Of a stretch of 64,000 bases of DNA, positions 1-10,627 are shown piece after piece (position 1 is the first letter of the stretch; every line of letters starts with the position of its first letter). A model generated the notes under the pieces. It had not been told where the DNA came from. It saw only the letters and a list, made by a program, of their open reading frames with translations, and made no database searches. This DNA is from Brugia malayi (lineage: Eukaryota > Nematoda > Chromadorea > Rhabditida > Onchocercidae). The DNA is taken from NCBI RefSeq assembly GCF_000002995.4, contig NW_025062479.1, positions 23,060,721 through 23,124,720 on the forward strand, given 5' to 3'. The translations under genes and the position numbers were made by a program.

Positions 1-604
1 CAAGCTGCTGATAGTAAATCCCTTGTTACTGATAGTAACCGCAAGTTACTGATAGTAAATCGCTTATTACTGATAGTAATCGCAAGTTGCTGATAGTAAA
101 TCCCTTGTTACTGATAGTAACCGCAAGTTACTGATAGTAAATCGCTTATTACTGATAGTAATCGCAAGTTGCTGATAGTAAATCCCTTGTTACTGATAGT
201 AACCGCAAGTTACTGATAGTAAATCGCTTATTACTGATAGTAATCGCAAGTTGCTGATAGTAAATCCCTTGTTACTGATAGTAACCGCAAGTTACTGATA
301 GTAAATCGCTTATTACTGATAGTAATCGCAAGTTGCTGATAGTAAATCCCTTGTTACTGATAGTAATCGCAAGTTACTAATAGCAATCGCAAGTTACTAA
401 TAGTAAATCGCTTTTTACTGATAGTAATCGCAAGTTGCTGATAGTAAATCCCTTGTTACTGATAGTAACCGCAAGTTACTGATAGTAAATCGCTTATTAC
501 TGATAGTAATCGCAAGTTGCTGATAGTAAATCCCTTGTTACTGATAGTAATCGCAAGTTACTAATAGCAATCGCAAGTTACTAATAGTAAATCGCTTTTT
601 ACTA
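1..604. repeat. Tandem array, 82-bp unit built of four 20-21-bp sub-units
   Basis: The array is cut by the left edge of the window. The 82-bp unit recurs at 1, 83, 165 and 247 almost without change. Each unit consists of four sub-units of 21, 20, 21 and 20 bp sharing the core ctgatagtaa. From about 329 the order changes: variant sub-units with ctaatagcaa and ctaatagtaa are inserted, then the standard unit resumes near 430. This is a higher-order repeat. It has no sustained ORF and no transposon ends are visible. Confidence 0.95.
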
Positions 605-724
605 GTATCGTGAAATTATCTGATAGTTGTAGTTTAGAGTCGAATTGGACTTTTTCGTATGCTCAAGTGTTTTCCTTGATTGTTACTGTATTTGGCATAG
701 ACGAATGCGTTGATTGAAAGGCCT

Positions 725-996
725 ATTACAACGATTTTATTCGCTTGAAAGATCTGTTATAACGATTTTATTCGCTTGAAAGATCTGTTATAACGATTTT
801 ATTCGCTTGAAAGATCTGTTATAACGATTTTATTCGCTTGAAAGATCTGTTATAACGATTTTATTCGCTTGAAAGATCTGTTATAACGATTTTATTCGCT
901 TGAAAGATCTGTTATAACGATTTTATTCGCTTGAAAGATCTGTTATAACGATTTTATTCGCTTGAAAGATCTGTTATAACGATTTTATTCGCTAGA
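725..996. repeat. Tandem array, 31-bp unit, about 8 copies
   Basis: The word gatctgttataacgatttt recurs every 31 bp (751, 782, 813 and so on to 968), with partial units at both ends. Copies look identical, which indicates recent expansion or homogenisation. The unit is unrelated to the 82-bp family that ends 120 bp upstream. No coding potential is apparent. Confidence 0.95.
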
Positions 997-2363
997 AACC
1001 ACAACAAATAGACATACACTGATAATTTCATAGAGTATCTACGAATCAGATGAAGAAAATGAATGAATTGATAAAAAAAACTTAAAAGATTTAAATGAAT
1101 GTAGGAGAGAAGCCCAAAACCACTAACTTACTAATACAAAAAATTCATCAAAGACAAAGGATTTAAATCCTTATCCATTGAGCATTGACTTGCAACAAGC
1201 ACATGATTAAAGAGCTATCAGATGATCTTTGCTCTTTATATAGTAATAGATGGGTTTTAATATTGTTAGCTTCTAATCTCATAAGAATGACTACTGGATT
1301 AGAAAACTTTTACAATATTTCAACATTTCAAGCAAATTTGGTTTACAACAAAGCCAATATTAAATAATACACTTTTGTTAATTACTGAAATTTTCTTGAC
1401 AAGCAGATAAGTTCAGCTACAATGGGAAGATATGAGTGTTGAGTAAATGATTGCTTACATGAAATGCAATTTGAAAAAAAAAAAGTTTTATATTACTTTA
1501 AAAAAAAAATGTTCAATTAAAACAAATGTTAGTATTATAAATTGATGCAATTTTATTTGATATATTTTGTGTTCATAACAACTGATAGTATTTTTACATA
1601 TTACTGAACAAATTTCTCATTGAAATTACTTACACTGAACATCTATGCAGTTCAATATTTCCGGAAGAAATCGGCATTACGGAAAATACTATTACGGAAG
1701 AAAGAAGTGACCAGCATTACTGTGACTAACTAATTATTTATTATCTGATGTCATTGCATACAATTCCTATTTTTGCATTTTGTTAAGAAAGAAAACAGTC
1801 ACATTCTTATGACTCTCTGTTATAGCAGTACTATTTCTCCGCATAAATTTTCTCCCTTATCCATCATTTATTGTTATTTCGTGATTTATCCAAATACTCT
1901 CTTACATTCTCTCTATGTTTCATCTCTCCATACATTCTCATAATGTATTATTCTTGTTGTTGCAAGTACGGCCAGTAATAGATTACTTGGCTTTTAGCAT
2001 CAATAACTACCAGGCTTGGCCTTTCTTCCTGTCTTCTAAGTAATTTGCCTCATTTTGATCCTTTCTTGTTTTTCTCTGAAAGAGAGAAAGAAAGCTTTTT
2101 GGTGACAATATTTCATTTATGTTTCATTTTTTTATGGTATTTCACTGCTTTTTGGTACCAATACTTAATCATTGGAATGAATTTTGGATAAAACTGTTTA
2201 ATTATTAATGCTTCGAATATGATTTGATTAATGAAACTGTGATTGCTTTAATTAATCAATGATGAATTGATGTGCTTTCAACTATTTTTTTGGTAACAAT
2301 TTTTGCATTCTTTTATTAATTGTTATTTGTAAAATAATTCATTTTAGCATTGACAATCAGATA
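997..2363. other. Intergenic stretch upstream of SPRYD7
   Basis: AT-rich sequence with no convincing exon. A 54-codon reading frame starting at the ATG at 1203 has no family resemblance and no splice context. An acceptor-like cattttag lies about 20 bases before the SPRYD7 start and could be the spliced-leader site or the end of a 5' UTR intron. Confidence 0.5.
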
Positions 2364-4624
2364 ATGTTTGATAGCTGTTTTCCACCATTACGAATGTGTC
2401 TGGAATGTGTACAAGGACCAAGTTTTTCAGTAACTCAAAACAGTTCACACTCTCAAAATGAACAACATTCTGTGAGATTAGATACAGTGTTCATGGGTTA
2501 GTCATGTATTCTTTGTTATTGTTAGTTAGTTAGTTATTCAAAATATTTGTCATTGAAGTCACTAATGATAGTTACTAGTGATAATAGTTAATTCTTGCAG
2601 TTAGTAATTAAAGAACATTAGCAGTTAAATGACATGTTTACTATTTTAAATCGGTGTTAAAGTAAAATGCAGTATGACTTCACCGAAATAGCTTTCTTTG
2701 TATAAAAGCATTTGGCAGCAAGTTATTGTATTTGTAATTATTATTATCATTAACAGAATTTAATTAGTAATAGATATTAGTTTGTTTGTAAATGTCTGTC
2801 ATAGACATTTACAAACAAAGAAATGACAGCTGTAGTTTAATAAAATGTTATTTCAAATTATTTTGTTAATTCTGAAATTCATAATTTTGATACAAAAAGT
2901 GGTGCTCTTCAATGTTATTTGATGACAGGGTATTTATTCGCATGCATGATAGATTAATAATATCGACTGAAACATTTTAGTAAAGAATTGGGCAGCTCCA
3001 AGTTACTACTTATTATCTAATATTTAATTAATCTTTGATTAAGTAAGCTTTGGCAGCAAGTTATTATAATTGCATAAACTAATGTCGTTAACCAGAATTT
3101 AATTGGTATAAGGTATTAATCTTTGATGTCTATATCTTTGCATTACAAAAAGGAATGCATCGATGCAAAATAATAATGGATTTAAAAAGTTTAAAAAAAC
3201 GTAGATGATGAATTGTTCAACTATGACAAAGAACATTAGCCAAGGCATAAGAAATATGGCTGTGTTTGAAGTTGCAACCATAGATTTACGTCTTCACTAC
3301 GCATTTTTCTTCAAAATGACCGTCGACTTTAATCTCTTTTTAAGCTTCTAAAATCTCTATTTGTGCTGAAATTTTTGGTCGATGTCTAAGCCTGATAAAT
3401 GATTTTTAAATTTTATAACCTTTCATATGCTGTAACTTTAGGTGATGATGTGGTACTGCTGAAAAACGGTCAGCGAATTTGCGGTTCAGGTGCGGCTTTG
3501 AGTACGGCTCCGATCGTGCAAAATAAAGCTTATTTCCAAGTCACTATTCAACAGACTGATATGTTTTTTTTTTTTGGACATTTGTTTTCTTGTCTTCGTT
3601 TCTTAAAATCTATGTGCGCTTTTGACTTCCTTATTTCTACTTTTAGTTTACAAAATCACTAGTTAAGGTAAAACTTGAAGCATTTTTAGTAACTATTAAT
3701 TTATATGTTTTTTGATTTTGTGAATTTGAAATGAGATTTAATATCTGATTGTCATATTTTCAAACACATTTGGACAATCACTTACTTTTTGTTTTTTGTT
3801 AAAAACAATGCATTTTTTTACAAACTAGACTTAACTGAGAACTAATTTTAGGTTTTTGATCCATGTTTGTGTTTTTCTTGTGAAGGATTTTAGCTTACGA
3901 AAGAAATTAAATAAATTTTTTTTAGGTATATGGGGCATTGGATTAGCGACACGGTCTGCAATTTTGAATTCAGTACCAGTAACTGCAAACTGTTGGGTTT
4001 TGAGACAGGATGGGCAAGTAGTGGCTAATGGTGAAGTGTTGGGGAAGCTAGATGAACCGATCGATGAGAGTGACTGCATTGTATGTCTTTTTTCATTATT
4101 TTTGTTGAAATACTAAATTATACTTTTAATAATTATTCTTTTTGCGAGGTTTAATAAAGACATTTCAGGGCGTTGCATTTGATCATGTGGAACTTAAATT
4201 TTACAAAAATGGTGTATTGTTGCCATTATCAATCTCTAACGTTAAGGGGCAAGTAAGTAGTTCTTTCTTACGAAATGTATATACAACCCATAAAAAATGT
4301 ATATACACCTGTTTATCGGTTTGCACAAAATTACTTGGCGGCATTCTCTTCTGTGATGAAATGAATTGTATTTCACATATTTATTAATTGGAAATTATTT
4401 ACGCCGAATAATCTTTTAATGAAAGATCTGTTGAAAGAATTTGCTGTGGGAGCCATATCAGTTTCAATTTTTTTCATATTAGAATTTAAATGTTGGATGT
4501 ATTGCAGGTTTATCCTATTATTTATGTTGGTGATAATGCAATTTTGGACGTTGCATTTCGATCGTTTTCGTATAATGCTCCTGTGGGATATGAGGAAATC
4601 ATGCTGGAGCAGACTATCCTTTGA
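2364..4624 (+). CDS. SPRYD7: SPRY domain-containing protein 7 (SPRYD7/CLLD6) orthologue
   Basis: Five exons: 2364-2496, 3442-3558, 3926-4080, 4169-4252, 4508-4624. They join in frame to 201 residues, close to the 196 of human SPRYD7. Landmarks shared with the human protein (from memory) are VRLDTVFMGDDVVLLKNG at the exon 1/2 join, RICGSGAAL, GIWGIGLAT, FDHVELKFYKNG, and VYPIIYVGDNAILD followed by GYEEIMLEQ at the C-terminus. The protein is essentially a single SPRY beta-sandwich, a protein-interaction fold; its cellular role is poorly known. The start is the ATG at 2364, since the N-terminus is cysteine-rich as in vertebrates. Introns 1, 3 and 4 are GT-AG. Intron 2 (3559-3925) begins AT and is discussed separately. 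Identity is secure; the exon 2 end is the weakest point. Confidence 0.92.
2781..2819. repeat. Perfect 17-bp inverted repeat with 5-base loop
   Basis: Arms 2781-2797 (tttgtttgtaaatgtct) and 2803-2819 are exact reverse complements separated by gtcat. The hairpin lies in SPRYD7 intron 1. A diverged direct repeat of about 70 bp (near 2706-2780 and 3046-3120, both containing ttggcagcaagttatt) flanks it. It may be a mobile-element relic or a small structured RNA; function is unknown. Confidence 0.85.
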
Positions 4625-5532
4625 AAAGAATATATTATATCTGGATCCGGTTTCTTTCGTGTGATATATAAGTTTCGGGGAGAGAAGCAAACATAAATTA
4701 AGCTTAAATTGAACTTTTATCTCTTTTCACTGTCATAAATGATCCTGATTCTATCCTTCACTAATCAGTTTGTTTTATATGAATTTTTGTCCCAGCTATT
4801 TTTATTTATAAATCCAGACAGTGTGTTTGTACTGACATTTCTTTTCATATACAAAATCATTTATATTTCTTTATTTAAAAGCATGGAGATACATTGGTTC
4901 AACAAAAACTATGCATTGAAGAACAGAGAAGTCTCCAGCGTTTATTTACCTTTATTTTGATAAAACTTTTCAAATGCAGGAGTTTTTCTACATTTAGTCT
5001 GAATTTTGCAGAAATCAGTAAAAAGTCTCATAGTAATATATGCTATTATATGTAGCTGGGCGTAATTGATACCTGCGGTTCAAAGCCTTAAAGGACTATT
5101 GATTCATCTCTGCAAAAGTAAACTTAGACATCCAAATCAAGCACTAGAAAATTCTGTCAAGTCAAAAAGTGGAAAATTATGATATGTCTTGCTACATATG
5201 CTTTGCAAATAGTACTTGTTGTGCAAATAATGCTAAATTTTGTATAGTTTTCATAATATATCGGCTATTAATCACTTTTTTCTCGCTTATTATATATGTG
5301 TCATTTATTTGTTTACTAATATTTCTTTTGCGATATAAAGTTCTAATTTTCTGTTTTTCATTTTCATTTTAATCGTTACGGATTCTACATTATATCATCG
5401 ACTTTTGCCATACATATGATATGATTATACGGCGGATGGACAAATAATTACGATACAGCAGAATGGAGTATTATATTTTTTGTGTAACTTGATTAACTAT
5501 TAAAATAATGATGTTAATTTTCAGGTTGCTAA
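4625..5532. other. Spacer between SPRYD7 and the IDH beta gene
   Basis: About 0.9 kb of AT-rich DNA. No exon, repeat array or clear AATAAA signal was seen close to the SPRYD7 stop. Open frames here are short and low-complexity. Confidence 0.5.
5518..5524 (+). promoter_or_regulatory. Likely spliced-leader (trans-splice) acceptor
   Basis: The sequence ttttcag sits eight bases before the ATG at 5533. No donor fits a cis intron here, so it most likely marks SL addition to the IDH beta mRNA. This is inferred; no SL transcript can be seen in genomic DNA. Confidence 0.5.
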
Positions 5533-8367
5533 ATGTTATTAATTCATCAGCGACTCGCCTTTTTATTAGTGCAAACAGTAAAGAGATGTGCTTCTGTAAG
5601 AGGAATTGCGGTTGGTATTTCATTATTCAATTTCTCGTTTTTTTAGTTTTACACTATTTTTTTTTGTATTGTGAACAATCTAGGGAAAACACTACTGATT
5701 TCATTGTCCATTCCATTCCTGTCTACATCCAGCAATTTGCACCATTTTATAGTGCATCGAATTATTTGGCTGTAAATTTCGTACCTTCCACATTCTATTT
5801 ATACATCCTTTTTACTCTTTTCTAGTAATTTCTTCAAATTCCGTTTCTAATTTATTCGCTAAAGTTTAAAATTTATAATTTTATTACTGAAGAGAAGTTG
5901 AAGTGAATGCAATGTTTCATCATAAAGATTAGTCACTAAAAATGCAATAAAAATATAAACTTCAAATTTATTCCCCTTTTTTACTTATTGAATTATTTGT
6001 TATTGTAATGTGTTCATTCATTCATTCATTCATTCGAGTTTTCTTTTCAGAGTACAGTTCGACCGCAACGAAAAATGAAAGTAACGGTGATACCAGGTGA
6101 TGGCGTTGGTGCAGAACTTACTCATGCAGTGCAAAAAATTGTGCAAAGCACAGGAATACCATTAGAATTTGAAGAAGTTTTCTTGAGGTTACTCGTCATT
6201 TGAATTGGTGAAAAATTAACAAAATTAATGCTGATAGAATTTATTATAGTTTTTAATGGCTTTAATTTTTAATTATTTATTATTAAATTGATTGAGATAA
6301 GCTGAGCACATTAGATTATCCTTTCTTGGGTAACTGTAATTAACTTAGAAGACGTTTATCCTTTATTAATTTTCCAGTGAATTTTCATGTCTAGTATTAT
6401 TTAATAAATATTTATGATTTAAATTAAGGCTAAAAGTAGGAGTTAATGCCACACAGTCTTTTCATGACTATTGTAGACATGCAGGAATAGGAGATCAAAT
6501 AATGGCGAAGTATTCGCTTCTCTTATTGCCATATATATTATTATTTGAATGTATTGGACATGTGTACAATTCTTTTTTTGGAACATATCTTCTTTCTTTT
6601 GCAGCGAAATTGAACATTCATGTTCAGCAAGCCTTGAGGAAGTTATTAAAATTGTTAGAAAAAATAATAATGTGGCACTGAAAGGTGCAATTAAAGAAGC
6701 AGAAGAAACAGTTAGCGATCCCGATAGAGAAGATATCAATAGGTCATTGAAAAAAGGTCTTGACCTTTTTGCCGGTGTTTCAAATATTAAAGTTAGTATA
6801 TATTTCAAATATTATTTTAAAACGTTGCATTTTAGTTTTAGTTTTGAAAGTTATTCGAGTTCTACGATATCAGTTATTTAGTGAATGCTTTATTTATTAT
6901 TACTGTCTTTCATAAAGTTTTAATGTCAGTACATCAGTACATAGTTCTTTAATTGCATTGCAGTTACATTGCTTTTATCTTTAATTACATTGCAGTTACA
7001 TTGCTTTTAGTTGTCTCATTATTTACTCGACGATATGCTAATTGATCTTTTTAATATTTTTTTTTCTTTTTTTTTTTTAATATTAAGAATTGCATAAAAC
7101 GTCTTTTTATGTAGTTCTTTTTTCAAATCTTTCAGAGTTTAAATGGAATCAAAACACGTCATCAAAAAAATCTGGACTTCGTTATTATTCGTGAGCAAAC
7201 AGAAGGAGAATATTCATCGCTAGAACACGAGCTGGTACCTGGTGTTGTTGAATGTCTCAAAATTTCCACAGAAGAGAAGTCGTATCGGATAGCGAAATTC
7301 GCTTTTGATTATGCTACGAAATTTGGTCGACATAAAGTTACAGCCATACATAAAGCGAATATCATGAAATTGGGTGACGGACTGTTTCTGCGAACTTGCG
7401 AAGAAGTTAGTTTACTAAATTGTTAAGTATAAAATTGCTATGTATTACCTATGTATTGTTTTCATATTCCTTGAACTAATATTAAAAAGAATTGAATAGC
7501 GCTGTTAAAGTTTAATTATTCTTGATAAATTTGTGTATTAACAAAGCTGCTTTTCCGTTTATTTGGAATCCGAACTTTTTTTCAAAATATTTTAAAACTT
7601 TTAAGTGAAATCATAGGTTCTGATGTTAGTTTTTTTACAAAACTTAATTATTTGCAAGTGCTTATGAAGCGTAAGATTCTCATAATTTGTATATTTTAAA
7701 TTATATCAAACTTGATAACAGTGAATTTCAGGTCTCAAAATTATACCCAAATATCAAGTTTGAATCAATGATTATCGATAATTGTTGCATGCAATTGGTA
7801 TCCCGACCTGAGCAGTTTGATGTGATGGTTATGCCTAATCTCTATGGTAATATTGTTGGTAATTTGGGAGCCGGTTTAGTTGGTGGTGCTGGAGTTGTTG
7901 CAGGACGTTCAATTGGATCGGATGCAGTTATTTTCGAACCAGGTGCACGTCATGCCTATCAACAGGCATTTGGAAAGTGTGTTATATTAATCTTCTTGAG
8001 TTTTTTTTTTTTTTTTTATGTCTTATTTATAATAGTGCTCTTTCCAAATATTTATAAATTTCAGTAATTATTGTTTCTATATTTCAAGTTTCTTTGCTCA
8101 ATTCCCACTGGCTTATATATTTTGTTGAATTATTTTCATTTATATCGCTGATTTATTGCTTCTTTCAGACAAATTGCAAATCCAACTGCAATGATTTTGT
8201 GCTGTGCGGATTTATTACAACATTTGCGATTGCAAAAATATGGTGCTGCTCTCCGATCAGCTACTGAGGCTGTTGTTGCCGAAGGCAAAATAAGAACTCG
8301 CGATCTTGGCGGTTCTTCATCAACGTTAGAATTCACCAATGCTGTAATTCAAAAGTACACTTTATGA
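5533..8367 (+). CDS. IDH3B: Isocitrate dehydrogenase [NAD] regulatory subunit beta, mitochondrial
   Basis: Six exons: 5533-5610, 6051-6187, 6605-6791, 7136-7405, 7732-7976, 8169-8367, giving 371 residues (human IDH3B is about 385). The subunit belongs to the heteromeric NAD-dependent isocitrate dehydrogenase of the TCA cycle in the mitochondrial matrix. The first 26 residues, rich in Leu, Arg and Ser with no acid, look like a transit peptide. Then follow the nucleotide-binding start [13 protein letters not shown], the family block [41 protein letters not shown], and [28 protein letters not shown] and FEPGARH favour beta over gamma (GGPGLVAG in vertebrate gamma). The C. elegans counterpart should be idhb-1. 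All introns are GT-AG and phases close. A TTCA microsatellite (about 6013-6036) lies just before the exon 2 acceptor. Confidence 0.95.
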
Positions 8368-10086
8368 GGATTTCATGGTTGTACTTACTGTTGAGTACAT
8401 ACCTCAAGATTTTTCGTCATAATACGAAAGTATTTCTCTATTTGCTCACTGATAGATGAGATGAGTTTTTTTTTTTTTTAATATGTCCGGGCAAGAACTT
8501 TTTTTGGTTGATATTCTGTACTTATACTTTGTAATAATTTCACTGAGATCGCTTTATCCAATTAGTACAACTAACATAATAGTTCAGTTTTTGAAAATTT
8601 CCATATATTATATGGAAATATGTAAGTATACCTTCCTCTTTGTATTCATTTAATCACAGAAAGTTGCCTGTAATCGTCAATTTGTCTTTCATTCATGCCA
8701 TGTAAATGATTGAAATAGCAATACTTTTGATATTTCTTAATATTTTTTAATTGTCTCACTGATAAATTGACGGTTATAGCGTTCTTTTTCGAATCCTAAC
8801 TATTTATTTCTTCCTTTAGGAATATTTTATGTCAAACTTTCTACTTAGTAGAAAAAATATATAAATATCATTTTGTGATTTATTTAACTTCGAGCACGAA
8901 ATTTTGTAATATGTACATTGATATATGCTGAAATGTGATAAATTTGGAGAAAATTCGATTTTACTGACAGCGGGAGAAAGCAACTTCTAGTATAACATCT
9001 TCAAAACATTACAAAAATATCTTGCAATGCAGTGAATCGAAGAAAAGATCTGAAATTAATTTTTAAAAACTGCAGGAAAAGAATGAAATATCAGATCGAA
9101 AGCTTATCTCACATCACTCCATTTCAACAGTGCTAGAGCATTTTTTGACACTGTTGTGTTAAAATCGAAAATCAAAAATTGATCTTTTGTACGCAAAAAA
9201 AGTGTCATCTCTATCATATGCTGCCTCTCTCACTACAGAGGAACGAAATTGCTGTGATATGGTTGTTTTGAATTTCACTCAAAATTTGCAACATTTCCTA
9301 CCTAGTACATATCGAGTTATTTTCACTGCTTAATGATTAATGATTGCTAATATCAAATGAATTTGATAAAAGATAAAATTAGAGGAAATTTCTGAACTTA
9401 AGATTAATACATAAACTTTGATGAGTTGCAGGAACTTATTTTCATCAAGTATCATCCGGATATGAGCATTTCGCATATTACACGATTATCATTATCATTA
9501 TCATTCAAATATGTTCTCTTCTAGTTTTCCATTCTATATTGCAGGCTAAACTTCAATTAACATTTCCTGTCAGGTATTTCTACTAAAATTATTTTGAAAA
9601 AAGAAATGCTATCACAAAAATTAGACAAAGTATTGCGGGTAATTTTCATGGGTAAGTAAAGCTATGAACGGATAAATACCCTGAGACGAATGATTTTCAT
9701 AGGTGATGTTTGTTTTTAGACGTGATTCAGTGTGTAATTTGTATTTTGTACTTACTTTATTGGCAGGTAATCTTTCTAGTGGAGGGAGAAATTTTGGATA
9801 TTACGAAAGCAGTATTACAATTTTTTGTTATTTTCATTTGTATAAAGTTGGAATTTAATTACAAATATTGAATTAGTGGAATGCAAATTGATTGACAAAT
9901 TATAATATAGAATAACATATATGTCGTAAAATTTATTAAAAATATCAAAATTGCAGTGCTTTATGTTAGATACGTATTGACAAAATTTTGTTAAACTTCA
10001 TACTTTATTTAGGTAGGTTAACTGATGAGCGACTAATTAACGATCGTTCATTGATTGCAACAAGTATCATACACGACGGTATATGA
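8368..10086. other. Spacer between IDH beta and WDR44 genes
   Basis: About 1.7 kb of AT-rich DNA with no convincing exon. It contains a short palindrome, tttccatat/atatggaaa, at about 8599-8619, and tttctacttagtagaaa near 8837. The 3' UTR of the upstream gene and the promoter or 5' UTR of WDR44 must lie here. An acceptor-like ctttatttag near 10003-10012 may mark the WDR44 5' end. Confidence 0.5.
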
Positions 10087-10571
10087 ATGTCATTTGCGGA
10101 AGTAGAGGAAAACGCCGCATCATCTACGACAAATAGTGAAGAATTTGAAGATGCTCAAGATGAGTTACGACCACTTCCGGAACGTTCCACATTAATAGTT
10201 GGTACCGGCCGTGGCAGTAATCATCCGTCACGACGTGATGATTTATCGATCGAAAGTGCAATAAGTGATACGTTGATCAGCAACACAACACAGTCTGGAA
10301 ATAATCCAACTTCACCTATTTCTTCATCGTCAAAAGTAAATGATTTATCATTTTATGACCAAATTTCATTTTAACATTTGAGTAATTATAATCAGTAAAG
10401 TATTCAAAACATACGCCTCATGATATTTACTTCTTATTTATGAACATCCTATATTCATTTGATAGTCAAAATTTTTTTATAAAAATAAACTTTTGTAAGA
10501 TTTTTGCCAAAAGCTTAAAAAAATAAAGATAATCCTCTCATGTTTATATATAGAAGGATTTCATTTTGATT

Positions 10572-10627
<56 letters not shown>

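Noticed and set aside
1..600. CRISPR-like array
   Set aside because: There are no unique spacers; the whole sequence is repeated, so it is a satellite-type tandem repeat in a eukaryotic genome.
1185..1367. 60-codon plus-strand frame before SPRYD7
   Set aside because: It begins at TTG, not ATG. There is no splice context, no family resemblance, and length is within chance for this composition.
5053..5090. tRNA-like B-box word (ggttcaaagcc)
   Set aside because: The possible A box is too close and no cloverleaf with an acceptor stem can be formed around it.
5533..8367. Gamma subunit of NAD-IDH instead of beta
   Set aside because: GGAGVVAG and FEPGARH match beta (GGAGVVPG, FETGARH) better than gamma (GGPGLVAG, FETATRN).
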